From Caprimulgus europaeus (Eukaryota; Chordata; Aves; Caprimulgiformes; Caprimulgidae), in NCBI GenBank assembly GCA_907165065.1, contig OU015530.1:50634465-50698464 (forward strand): DNA of 64,000 bases, given 5' to 3'. Positions 38,331 through 51,916 of this stretch are shown piece by piece (position 1 is the stretch's first letter; every line of letters starts with the position of its first letter). The notes below the pieces were generated by a model. It saw only the letters and a program-made list of their open reading frames with translations. It ran no database searches and was not told the origin of the DNA. Made by a program: the position numbers and the translations under genes.

Positions 38331-40198
38331 AAAGTCTTTTAGGAGCTCGCTTCTTCTTTATTTTGCCAGCCGGGAGCTGGTGCTGGCAGGGCCGGAGTGG
38401 CCAGAGCCCGTCGTCGCTGCTCGCCCCGTCGCTTCCCGTCGCCTTGTCGCGCGGGTCTGTCGCCTTATCGGTAGCTGAGACAGTTGATCCCTCACCCCCT
38501 TCCCCTCTGTAAATCAGTGGAGGATAGTATCCATTCTCTCAGGTGTGCGAAGGGAAAGAGTGGGGGGAAAAAGAGTCAAACTAAACTTCCTTGTGCGGCT
38601 GCCGGGAACGGTGTCGGAACCGAAACCCCCGGGTTTTTCCATAAAACCGTAGGCCAGAGAGCCCGAAGTGAGCTCACGAGTGTGTTTAATACCTCTCGGG
38701 GACCTGTGTGTTGCTGGAATTGCTGTTTGTGGATTTTGAGAGACACTCGGGAACTTTCCTGTTGAGCAACCTTGTCACGTCCCTAAAAGTAGCGTCGTCG
38801 GGGTGATGGAGGGGCTTTGCCTCTCTGGGAGCTGCGAAGGGAGCCTTTGCAGTCTGTTACTGGGCCTGCTGGGAGCACGCTGCGGAGAATGGTCCTACAG
38901 AAGGCCGAGCATCCCAGTCAGGCCAGAACGAGTGAGGGAAGAGCAGATTATTGCATCCTGCCGTGGCTTTAATCCATATCGATATTTGCATCAAAGCGAG
39001 CCACATCGTGTGTATCTACGAGTTATTTCCTCTCAAAAAAAGCGGGTGTGAGGGGGGAGGTCGGGGGTGGGTGGAAGTTGACGAGGTGTGTGTCTCTAAC
39101 TCTGTACCTTTAGTCAACCGCTTTTCAGTGCTTTCGGTGCTGATTTCCTATTTCTGGGGGGCTGCGAGTCCTTTTCCCCTATCATCGCCTTGTTTATTCC
39201 TCACCTGAGCTAAGATAGGATTACCCCCACACACAACTTTCAGGGTTTGTTTTAGAGCTCAGCTCCCTCCACCGCTGCACCCCTCTTCCCCTCCCGCCCC
39301 CCACCCCGTAGGGCCCGGCTCAGCCCCGGAAGAGGCCGGCGGCTCCGGAGGGGCGATGGAAAAACCTGCGATGATTCTCCACGGAGCTGGAAAACGTTTC
39401 ATTCCACACAAAGGGTCTCCGAGCTTACATAGCATCCCTGCTTCGCTTAACTTGGCCCTCCCTTGCTTTTCATCTTCCCACTAAGAGCTATATTATTGTG
39501 TGGATTTGCTCGGCTTTGTAGCAAGCGCGGATGGATGTTTGAAGCGGAGTGAATGCTCCCAGCCCATGCTGCTTGGAGAGCTCTAATGAGTGATGGGCGA
39601 AGGGAGAGGAATAAAAAAAAGAAAAACACCCCTCCTTCCAGCACATAAAGGCTGTTAACATGTATTGAGACCCCTTTCAACACAGAATTAAGCTGAAAAG
39701 ACCCGGAGAGACATTCCGGGGGGGAATCTGTGACTCCCAGATACATGGCGAGTGTTTGTTCTCGGCAGAAACTTCGCTCTCGGGAAGGGGACAGGGCACT
39801 TAGCGGCAGGAATTTGCTCGGCGCAGGTGTCTTTGAACCGCCACACTCATACTCCAGCGCCGGTGGTGGGGCTGGGGGTCCCGGGGGTCCCCCTGCCCTT
39901 GAGGCAGGTGCCGGGGGTGGGGACTGCTGAGTCCCGGCGGGTCTTCGTGGTGTTTCACCCCCTGTCACTCCCGTGTCCCCAGGTTTCACCTTCTTCCTCC
40001 TCGTCCTCACCTGCCTCCCTGGTAGCGGGGCAGAAGATTCTCAGCCCTGGCTCAGACCATCCTGCTGAGCGTTTGAGGTGGCGGGGGAGAGGGCAGTGGT
40101 ATGGGGACACACAGGACCGGCACCGATTTGACTGTGGTTTGGAGGGCAGGATGCGGCCCTGGGGGGGTGGATGGTTGAAGGGGGGGTCTGCTGGCTGA

Positions 40199-40753
<555 letters not shown>

Positions 40754-42339
40754 TGAGGGGGGGTGGGGGAAAAGTGGGGAAACAAAAAACAAAAACCAAA
40801 AAGAAGCCCAGCCAAGCTGCAGCACTTTTGACAACCTTTTATTGGGATGATTTGGTTGCCCAGCCTTCCCACGAGCGCTGCGCCGCAGCCACACACCCTT
40901 CTCCCCCCGCCATGGGATTTGCTGCTTTCCCCATCCAAAGAGCATGTTGAACACAAACACTCGTGACCGTCTCCAGCCGCCCCGCTGGCTGCGAGCCTTA
41001 CTCGCCATCGCTAACCTCCGCCAGGAAAATAAATAAGAAACGTGGTCCCCTGCCTCCTTCAGCGGCAGCCGCTAGGAAATTCCCAGATAAGGATACACAT
41101 ACATACAATTTTTTTCCCTCCCCTCCCCTGTGCTTACAACGCCACACGCTGTCTCAACTCGGGAACAGCTCGCAAGAAATCCCCGACTCGCCGAGTTCAT
41201 TTTCTTGACGCTTGACACTTTACTGGGGAGAGCAAAACGGTTGGCAAGTCACAGGTGTCCCCCCCTCACCGTCACCTCCCTTCACCTGGCTGCGTGTCAG
41301 CTAAAGCACTTTTTAACAGCATCCTCTAGCCCAGCAGTGCGCTGGAAGTGTCAAGAAACACTTGGTTGCAAAAAAAAAAAAAATAATGGGCTTTCTTTAA
41401 ATATAGCTGTTTGCTTCAAAACCAGCAGCCCCATGGCGGGGAAGCTGGCCTGGCCTCGCCATGCCTGTTTGGAAGAGGGGCTCATCTATCCCATTCCAGC
41501 CCAAATCTCCCCAGGGGCTGAGCCGAGGTAGCACCTAACCCGGTCCATGTGGGCTTTGTCCGGAGAGCTACCGCTTTTGTTCAGCTCCCCGGTCCTTTCT
41601 AGCCAGAGGAGGCCCCGGGAAGCCGTCAGCCGTGCGGTGATATGAAACATCCCTTTCAATGGCAAAGATGGGCTTTATTGCACAAGGTGTCCGATTGTGG
41701 CGCGCGATGACCTTAGCCCAAGCGCATCCCCTAATCCACCCCCACGGGTATTTCATGGGAGAGGAGTAACCCCAAGCTGCTCATTGAGATTCGGCACACA
41801 CGGACTTGGGGGCAATATTCAGAGGGTGTCAGGCAGGGTCGTGTGACTGTACCACTCGGGCTGCAAGGGAGCAAGCTTGAATTCCACCCACTCAGCCTGA
41901 TTTCCAACTGTCCAAACCTCGTTTCATGACAGAGCATCTTATGAGAAGATTAAACCCCATAATGCCAGGCAGGAAGATTCTTTATCTAGATCTCTGTTTG
42001 CAAAAAGTATGATCCCTGAGACTGGAATGCAAAGAAGAGTTCCCTCAAGGCCTGAATTATTGTCACCAGGACAGCGGAGGGAGAGGCAGGGGTGGTAAAA
42101 GGGACATTGATAATGCGCTGCAGCAAGTATTTAGAGCAAGCTTCTACATTTAAAATTCAAATACAGATCTTGAGTGCCTTGGAAAAGTGGCTCTGCTGTG
42201 CAAATAGTGCTTGGAAGGTCCTGGGTTTTTTGGAGAGTATGTGTGTGAATTGGCACATAGGGTTTCTGCACCTGAACAAATAGGGAGGGGGAGAAAAGGG
42301 GGGGAAGAAGCTGGGAAAAAAATGGAAGTGTCCTCTCTT

Positions 42340-42860
42340 CCAAGAGTGTCTGCATTTATTACATGAATCAGAATGACAATGCTGATCCTTTATTGGATTT
42401 TAATTAGAGAACCCAAACAAGCACTGCTCAAAGAAGCAGATTTTCACACCTCTGCCAATTCACTGGCATGTTTGTAGAGCTGCTACACTACTAGATCTAT
42501 TCATCAAGTCCCTGAATATGCAAACAAAGCTCAAGCCAGACCTTTACGGCTGCCTTGTAGGAAGGTGTAGTTTGCTAGCAGAGGGCTCCACATAAAGCAC
42601 ATAGCTTGTTTGTTGCCATGTCCTCCCTGAAGAGGCCTTGGAGATCTCGCTGCTTCATTTCTGAAGCAGAAGTGATAAAGTCGTTAGCAAATCAATAATG
42701 GTCTAATTTTCACCCTTCCTGTCCTTCCTGAGAAAGTCATTAGGAGACGCTCCAAGAGTTTATTTAAATCATAAGAGCTTCAGTACCAGCTGCAGAGGCA
42801 AAATATAAAATCTGACCACCATTAGGAGATAAATCACCAGGACTCTAAACTGGTACAGAG
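42340..42860 (+). promoter_or_regulatory. Candidate SHH intron 2 enhancer (SBE1/SFPE2/ar-C-like)
   Basis: The region holds a tight series of developmental motifs. A homeodomain core TTAATTAG lies at 42400-42407, and a forkhead-like CCCAAACAA follows it. A T-box half-site TCACACCT is at 42444-42451. ATATGCAAACAAAGC near 42,517-42,530 combines POU-like and FOXA-like words. A second forkhead-like TTGTTTGTTG is at 42606-42615, and AAATCAATAATGG lies near 42,690. Mouse intron 2 enhancers SBE1 and SFPE2 are known to depend on FOXA2/homeodomain sites and to be repressed through T-box sites, so the combination and location agree. Homology has not been shown by alignment and the boundaries are approximate. 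Confidence 0.55.
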
Positions 42861-43628
42861 GGTAACTGGGAGAAACCTGGGGAGGGCAAGGGATGGATCA
42901 GGAATGTCAACAGCTGCAGCAAAGACACTTGCTACTGTGACTTACCATGGGCTACAACCCAATATACAGAAAAACAGAGCTTTTAGGAACACACTGGAGT
43001 CGCCTGGTTAGGTCAGAGACCAGCCTGGAACAGGCAGAGGTCTTCTCCCACCACTCTGCATGTGGCTAAGCTTCCAGAAAGGGATTTGCAAGAGAAATTC
43101 AAAGTCTCATTGCTATCTCAGGAACATTGGAAAGCAGCAGCAGTGGCAACAGCATTTAGTAGATAAAGCCTGAATAACTCTGAAAGCTGGAGGAGGTGAA
43201 GGAGGAGGGATGTGCTTGGGTCTGGAACAGGCGTGGGACTGCCTGGGGACCACACGCCTCAGGACAAGGAACAGCATCCTCCTCCCATCTGGGTGGGAGA
43301 GGTGAAGGAGTTGCTTTTTTATTTTTAGAGAGAGGAGTGAACCAGAGGAGTGGAGGTGCCAGGCAGGGATGTTATAGGGGATGACATGTGCCCCAGCAGC
43401 CGCCGTGCTGAGCGGGAGGGCAGCGAGGGCTGGGGGGCAGCGCGGGGTCATGCACAGGCCAATGGATGGGGGACTCAGGAAATCTGGGCTGTTGCTTTCC
43501 AGTGGGGTGATGTGCAAATCCGTGTGCTCCTCAGGGCAGAGCCTCCTCCTGCTCTTTGCAGTTTGCTGCTCTAGATGGGCTCCTTGAGTAAGAGCTGCAC
43601 AGGGACCCTGAGCACTGCAAGCATGAAC

Positions 43629-44012
43629 ACAGAATCACAGAATTGCCTCTATTGGAAAAGACCTTTAAGATCACGGAGTCCAATCATTAACCTCACACTG
43701 ACAAGTCCCCGACTAACCCATGTCCCTCAGCACTGTGTCTACACAACTCTTCAGTCCCTCCAGGGATGGGGACTCCACCACTGCCCTGGGCAACCCCTTC
43801 CAATGCCTGAGAATCCTTTCAGGAGAGAAATTCTTCCCAATATCTAATCTAAACGTCCCTTGGCACAATTTGGGTCCATTTCCTCTTGTCCTATCACTTG
43901 TTACTTCGTTGAACAGACCAACCCCCACCTCTCTACACCCTTCTTTCATGGATTTGTAGAGAGCAGTAAGGTTTCCCTCCAGCTTCTTTTTCTCCAGACT
44001 AAACAACCCTAA
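43629..44012 (-). mobile_element. CR1 LINE fragment inside SHH intron 2
   Basis: On the minus strand this encodes a degraded CR1 ORF2 C-terminus, recognisable as [19 protein letters not shown], then [20 protein letters not shown] and [19 protein letters not shown] (the frame reads through to 43,713). The left edge carries the AGAATCACAGAATTG tail. The copy is antisense to SHH, 5'-truncated, and about 380 bases long. It lies about 480 bases before exon 3. Its spread from CR1 consensus suggests an old insertion, so it is probably shared with related birds. Confidence 0.92.
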
Positions 44013-44384
44013 AGGAGGAAAAAACTTATTCCAGCAAAATTGCTCAGATTTGAAAGCCTGCGTGTTATCTGACATCAAGTGTCGAGTGCAGGGCAAAGAG
44101 TATCCAGGTGGGAAGCTCTTCCAGAATAGATTTCTACTGTAACAGGTTTTTTTGGGGGAAATAATTTTGCCCATTCTTTTAATGAGACAAAGGGCCCCCG
44201 TAACTCCTAACGCAAAGGGAGATGCACCAGCTCAAATCTGGCAGGAAGGGGACTCTCACTTGACCCATTGAGTACAAACGGGGCAACTTCATAGATGAGG
44301 ATGGAGGAGTTTTGTTGGGGAGTGAGGCCACATCCTGCACCCAGGACTCTTGGGTGGGTTGAGGCAGCTGGGGAAGTGACATAT

Positions 44385-44434
44385 ACCCCCATGTCCCCAT
44401 GCCCCCATACCCCCATACTCCTCTACCCCCATGC
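44385..44434. repeat. CCCCCATR tandem repeat next to the exon 3 acceptor
   Basis: Six or so units of the form ACCCCCATG/ATACCCCCAT occur back to back, with small variations such as TCCTCT. The tract ends about 53 bases before the exon 3 splice acceptor. The template (minus) strand has at least four runs of four or more G with short spacers, which fits a G-quadruplex motif. Confidence 0.85.
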
Positions 44435-44487
44435 CCAAGCCTAGCAGATGCCCCCTCTAACCCCGCTGTGCCTCTCTCCTTGCGCAG

Positions 44488-45194
44488 AAAACTCAGTGGC
44501 AGCCAAATCAGGGGGCTGCTTCCCCGGCTCGGCCATAGTGCATCTAGAGCAAGGCGGCACCAAGCTGGTGAAGGACCTGAGCCCTGGGGACCGTGTGCTG
44601 GTGGCTGACTCAGAAGGCCGACTGCTCTACAGCGACTTCCTCACCTTCCTCGACCGGGAGGACGGCTCCCACAAGCTCTTCTATGTCATTGAGACGCGGC
44701 AGCCCCGAGCCCGGCTGTTGCTGACGGCCGCCCACCTCCTCTTCGTGGCTCCCCAACACAACCAGTCTCAGGATGGGACCCCCAGCAGCCGGGCACTCTT
44801 TGCCAGCCGCGTGCGGCCGGGCCAACGGGTCTACGTGTTGGGTGAGGGTGGGCGGCAGCTGCTGCCGGCGGCCGTGCACAGCGTCTCGCTGCGGGAAGAG
44901 GCTTCGGGGGCCTACGCCCCGCTCACCGCCCAGGGCACCATCCTCATCAACCGGGTGCTGGCCTCCTGCTACGCCGTCATCGAGGAGCACAGCTGGGCGC
45001 ACTGGGCCTTCGCTCCCTTCCGCCTGCTCCAGGGGATGCTGGCCACCCTCTGTCCCTCTGGTGAGGGGACCGCGGTGGGTGCCCCCGCCACCCCTGGCAT
45101 CCACTGGTACTCTCGCCTCCTCTACCGCATCGGCAGCTGGGTGCTGGATAGTGACTCTCTGCACCCGCTGGGCATGGTGGTACCGTCCAGCTGA
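44488..45194 (+). CDS. SHH: Sonic hedgehog, coding exon 3 (Hint autoprocessing domain)
   Basis: This exon completes codon 191 and encodes residues to 425, ending in TGA 45192-45194. It supplies the self-cleaving, intein-like Hint domain. The cleavage site is SGG|CF: Cys201 attacks the Gly200 peptide bond, and cholesterol is then attached to Gly200 of the signalling fragment. Thr270 and His273 (LLTAAHLL) are the conserved catalytic pair that activates the thioester. Cys351 (ASCYAV) aligns with a conserved processing-domain cysteine. An NQS glycosylation sequon is at Asn282. The C-terminal sterol-recognition region ends [10 protein letters not shown]. Two short stretches (about residues 284-300 and 380-393) differ visibly from chicken SHH, as expected of the less constrained parts. 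No frameshift or stop is present. The upstream open frame from 44448 is intronic. Confidence 0.98.
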
Positions 45195-46427
<1,233 letters not shown>

Positions 46428-49362
46428 TTATTGTTTTAGGAAACATGATGCCTAAAGGAGTGCCTGCTATTTTATTTAGATGTGTTGCTTATAACTTTTA
46501 ATTTTGATACTTTAATTAAGGAAATGAATCCATCACATCCGTTCATAATCTGGAATCTCTTGTACCAACAGTAGAACCTCACTTATTTGCACGAGCAACC
46601 GGGAGACACGGTTTCCCTTGGCAGGAGCCCTGGCTCCCTGTCTCTGCTCAGGTGATGCTCTCTTCTTCCAGCTCCAGCCCTGGCTCCATGACCACCTCCT
46701 GGTCTGGTCTGGAGACCACAAACATCTCTTAAAATTGCTTTCTGAGGGTGTTAAATCAAGGTTGCCCTTGGAAGCATGTTGATCTGAAGGAAGGCAGCTG
46801 CCTTCACCTGGCAGCAGCACTGGGATTGGGGATTTTAATTTGTGTTAATTTGGGTGCCCAAAAGATGGAAATCTGGGAAAGTGACACTGACTTTGGTGAA
46901 TTAATTGTAATTCATGTGGCTGATGCTGGAAGACTGAGCTGGCCACTTGATTTCATTGGCCACCTTGCCTGAGTAATATCGTGGGGCTTGGGGCCACCAA
47001 GTAAAGAACAAAAAAAAGGGATAATAATTTGTTCATTTATTCTGAGAGACATTCCTTAGCTGTAACCAATCAGAGTCCATCCCAAGCCATCAATGGTTGA
47101 ACATATTGGAGATGTGTTTTAGGAGACCAGTGGTGGGGCCAGTGCTGCATCCCCTGCCTGGTCCCAGCTCCAAACCCCGCCGAGGAGCTTGTCCTCGCTG
47201 AGTGACAATGAGTGAGGTTCTGCTCCACGTGCTCCTCCCTGGAGGGTTTCCAGGATCCCTTTAAAAATTTTGCAAAACATTGTGAGTGCATGTGTGTGCG
47301 CGTCTGCGACAGGACCATGCCAGAAGGGAGCTTTCCTTGAATGTCTTCTCACCTTTTCTTCAGTTCCCATTACTCGCCAGTCTAGGATGTTCATCCATTG
47401 GGCAGCCTTTTGCTTCAGAGATGCAGTCATGTCCTCTGCCAGGATGGATGACAGCTCCAGGTGGCCTCCTGGGATGTCCCTGCCTGCGGCCATCTCCAGA
47501 GAGCATAGACCATGCTCTTCCACACTCAAAGCCTGGGAGCTTATGGAGAAGTGCCAGAAGCTGGTGGCCAAGCCTTGGGCATGAGCACCCCTGTGTCAAG
47601 CCCTTACAGATGGATGTGGTATCTCCTTCCTGGGAGCTTCTAGTCCAGGGCTACCTCCACCCTCCAAAGCTCGGTCATGGCTGGGATATGAGACTTTGGT
47701 GTGACCACTGGCGTGCTGCAGTGCCAATGTGGGCCATTGGGATGGGAACCGAGCCCCCCTAATGCCCACCTGGTGTGGGGCATTGTAGGGGACTGTGGAC
47801 TGCTTGGTGGGTGCTGGCGACCCGCCACCCACCCGGCTCGGACTTTAGCACCTCCATGTCTTCAAGGTCTGTTGGTGTGTTGGGGGCTGCAAACGCAGTT
47901 GGTTTGGGGCATATAAAAATGTGATTGTGGAACAAATGAGTCTCTGCTGCAACAGTCTGACCTTTGTGTGGTGGAGTCTGGGCGTCTGAGCTCTCTTACT
48001 TCTGTCTATGGACAGCAATTGCCATTTTGTAAAAGCTTTACACTCAAAATATGGCAGGGTTGGAGCATGACTTCTCCAGAGGTCAGGCAGTGGAGGAGTT
48101 TAGGGATGTCAGTGATAAAACTGAAAGCCATTGGCTTGGGAGCTTTGGTCTAAATTTTAACTGATATGAAAAAGACCCATTAGACCAAAGCCTGTCCTTG
48201 TGTCAAGGTAGGGCACATGCTCCAATAGGGACCATATCAGACATCACCATGTTTAATCTTCTCTGAAAGGTCAAGATGAGCTCAGAGCTTTGTGATGTGA
48301 GAGAAGATAAGATACTACCATATACTAAGACCAACATATTTCTTTCAAGCAAAGAAATGCCATGCCGTGTTCTCCATCACACGTATTTTGAATGACTGTA
48401 TGCCTCCCTCTCACCGAATATTTCTTACATCTCTTTGACGCCAGATCATGCGTGGTATGCATTAGAAGTGATTCTTTAGATGGACCAATCCAACCTATAG
48501 CTCCAGCTCTCGTATGAAGGATGTACTGTCATAACATTGTCTGAAATGTCTAGGAGATGTCACCGTCCATTTTCAGGATCCGAGTATGGCAATAGTTTGT
48601 ATAAAATGTACACATAGTGGTGGCTACAGAATAGTTTATGACTAAATACATATCTATTACTGTTAAAATAATGTATAAGAATGTACTTGAAGCTATTATC
48701 CTTGTGCTCTGTTGTCTAAATAATTAAACAAATTACAGAGACTTCCTGAAATGTCTGTTATGTGATGGCTTTCCTATTGCACACTCTCAGCTCTGTGGAT
48801 TTTGCCCTGGTGACGCTGAAACAGGGTGTGGGAAGCCCTGTGCTCGGTCCTGTGGGATTTGGCATGGGACCCTTCAAACACCACAGGAATTGTGTCCATG
48901 CCACTTCATGTAATGGTGGCAACCTCCCTCTTCTCTCACCTAGAGCCACATAGATGGTCTATCATTTACCTGCGAAATACCGCGTGGCTCTGCAAAGCCA
49001 ACTCATTTTGTGGGGAGACAGAGATGCCTTGAAGGTCAGCCCACCAGCAGCTGCCTGTCTTCCCCAGCCTCCCACATCCAAGCCAACGTGAGAAGTGATC
49101 CTAATGAGACTGGAGCTATTTCATGTTTATCTAACCAGTCTTTCATGCTGTGCCTCAGTGCTCAGACACCAGGTAAACCGACCGAAGGGAAGCTCAAATG
49201 TGCCCGTAAAGGAGGATCATACCCACAGTGCAATGAAAATCCAAGCCAAGCACTGGAGTAAAGCAGGTCTTTCACATCCAGGTAGCCATGCCGTGCCGCA
49301 GCCAGCAGCTCTTTGTGCTCTTACATATGAAAGTTTGCTTAGCTATATCTTTTTATTTTTTT

Positions 49363-49380
49363 TATATATATATATATATA
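49363..49380. repeat. (TA)9 microsatellite
   Basis: Nine TA units follow a T-rich stretch and are followed by imperfect TATG/TATA sequence up to about 49,407. Confidence 0.9.
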
Positions 49381-51860
49381 TTTGCAGATGTATGTATACA
49401 TATATAATATTATTATCCCTATATTAAGAGCTCAGCATATCCTACCAACCTATAAATGTGTTTATGTTGGCCGTTCTGAGCATTTCACATCACACCAAGG
49501 TTGAGCAGGGATGTAAATCAGCCCAGTTGGGTGATAATTGGGCAGCAGCTTTGTAGTTCCAGTACGACATTTATTTCAATTACAAGGGGAAGTAAATCAG
49601 AAAGAGCATTTTATTTTACTCATTACTGTAAGTCATAAGGGACCACTAGATTTCCTAATCTTTTGAAATTCTTTCTTCAGCAGTTTCTGTCTTAAAACTA
49701 GTGCAAACTTTTTAAAAAAAGGTCAGTTTTCCATGTACAGACCATTTCAGAGCTTTCAATTGAGCGATGTTAATGCGATTCTTGGCTTACACAGGCTGAA
49801 AGGGAAAAAATCATCTTTAAAAAGTTCACCTTTGCAAGTGACAGATTGTCTCAGATTTTGATGGGAGCAGGATGAGGCCCCCAGGCACTGCTTATGCCCA
49901 GATTGTTAAATATAACTTTTAATACTTTGCATTTGGAGTCTTTAAGTTTATGTATTTAAATAATTTTGATTTTCAGGACTGAAAAGAAGTCAGCAAATCC
50001 AGGAAATACAAGTTTAATAATCCTGTCGTGGTTCCAGTAAAATCAAGAGCAGCATCCAGAGCTGATCTGGGTTCACAGGGAGTTGTGCTGCCACCTTAAA
50101 GCCCAGTGCAGGACCCTATATAACTTCTTTTCCTTCCATTTTCAAGTGAGAGCAAGCCAGCTCTTCAGACAAACATAGCTGCAAATTAGGAGTGAAACCA
50201 CAAGGTCAGGAAATCTGTTTGGGGTAAAAATATTTGTTTTGATGTCCTGTGACCTAAATGTGAAATAAATATTAGATTTGCTCAGTTTGGTGTAAACAAA
50301 TGTCTGTTCGTATTACCGAGGAGGAGAGGTGACAAGGGATGCTCTGTGTCACGTGACCGCGGAGGGTCCCTTGGCCACCAAACTCGCATCTGGCTGCTGC
50401 CCAGGGGCAGGAGGGCTCGGACATGGGCAGGGGAGCAGGGTTTGCTGTGGGAACACTGTGTGCTCTGTGCAGCTCTGCCCAGCTCACTCAGCTCCAGAGA
50501 CAGCACAAGGACCCCTTCCTCGCCCCATCACTAGAGCAGTGCTTGCCTGGACCAGCTCCCTGGGACACCGTGATGTCTCCCTGGAAAAGGGGATATGCTC
50601 ACAGGAAAAATATACTTGAGAACTCTGCAACGTTCCAAGCCTTGAGTCTTTTGAAGGCATTTGCTGCAAAGGAACGGATGATAAATCTGTATGCAATTAC
50701 AGCAACATCCTTTTGATATCATCACACACAGGCACTATGTCACAGACCTGTCACAGAGTTTCGCTGGGTGAAGGAAGCTTATTTTACAAGCAGGGTATAG
50801 CTCTGAGTTTGGCTGCTTTGGAGTATTAGAATATCTCATGAGCTTTTTTCAAACAGTTTAGGCTGGAAGAGGTCTCTGCTGATGTGGGCTCCAGTCCTGG
50901 TCCATATAGGATCAGCTTAGAGCTGGCTGCTGGAGGCCATCTTCTGTCAGGTGCCACGTGTGTCTCCAAGAACGGAGAGCCACCACCCCTCTGAGTAACT
51001 GGTATTATTCAATAAGCTAACATTTTGCCTAAATATTGCAGTACCGCATTCCAGGAATCTCCCTTTGCATTCTCCTTCTGGGGGAAAGAAACACAAGAGT
51101 TAAAACAAGATTAGTATTAAGAAATCCCAGGTTCAAAATCTGGGACGTTCAGAGGTCTGCTGGGCTCTGCTTCTGCTCCTGCAGCCCGCAGAGAGCAGAG
51201 ACAGCTGAAACATTACTCACCCAGCTAGTCTCTTCTCCATAAGTCAGTCCTGTCCTGTTTTCTACAGCAGCAAGCACTGGTTTTAATTATTAAACTGTGA
51301 TAAATGCAAATAAATATTAGTCTCGGGATTGCTCATGAACAATTCTTTTGGAATAGTCACTGGTTTGGTGCAAGCTTTGTTGGCTCTGCCAAATGATGCC
51401 CTTTCTACTCTGCAAAGGTCTTCTAGAAACAGGAGTGTAACAAATGAACAGTATCAAACAAGTCTGTTCTGGCACAGTATTTGTATGAATACCAATTTTG
51501 TGCTAACACCGGTGGAAGCTGCGGGGTTCACAGGCATCAGAAAGTCCAACTGCCATTCAAATATTTGCAAATAATGAATCAGGTGATCCCACAAATAACA
51601 ACAAACCAACCTGGTTGCTTTCATTGAGGAAAATGATTATGAATCACTGTGTATTGTGGACTCAATCCAACAACCACCAGCGTCAAAAGGAGTCTTTCCA
51701 CAACTTCAAACAGGCAGGGAGCTGAGCTGTGTTTGCTCAGCTTTACTCGGTGTATCCCTTGCTTTCATATTGCATGATTAAATAATAGAATTTATCAGGC
51801 AAGCAGGAATTTCCTAGAGCAGCCAAGAGTGGGCAAATGTCATCTCCTGACTGCATATGT

Positions 51861-51916
51861 GCAGCTCCCACTGATGTCAGTAGGGTTATGTATGGGCAAA
51901 ACGAGGTCAGGTTGTG
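51861..51916. repeat. Possible ancient amniote repeat fragment
   Basis: GCAGCTCCCACTGATGTCAG followed by TAGGGTTATGTATGGGCAAA has the near-palindromic core and GTGCATGGGC-like tail of an old repeat seen across birds and reptiles. The family cannot be named from sequence alone. Confidence 0.35.

Noticed and set aside
39447-40010. 187-codon minus-strand ORF in intron 1
   Set aside because: The translation is low-complexity Pro/Ala/Gly at the start and featureless after. It has no recognisable domain, so it is likely chance.
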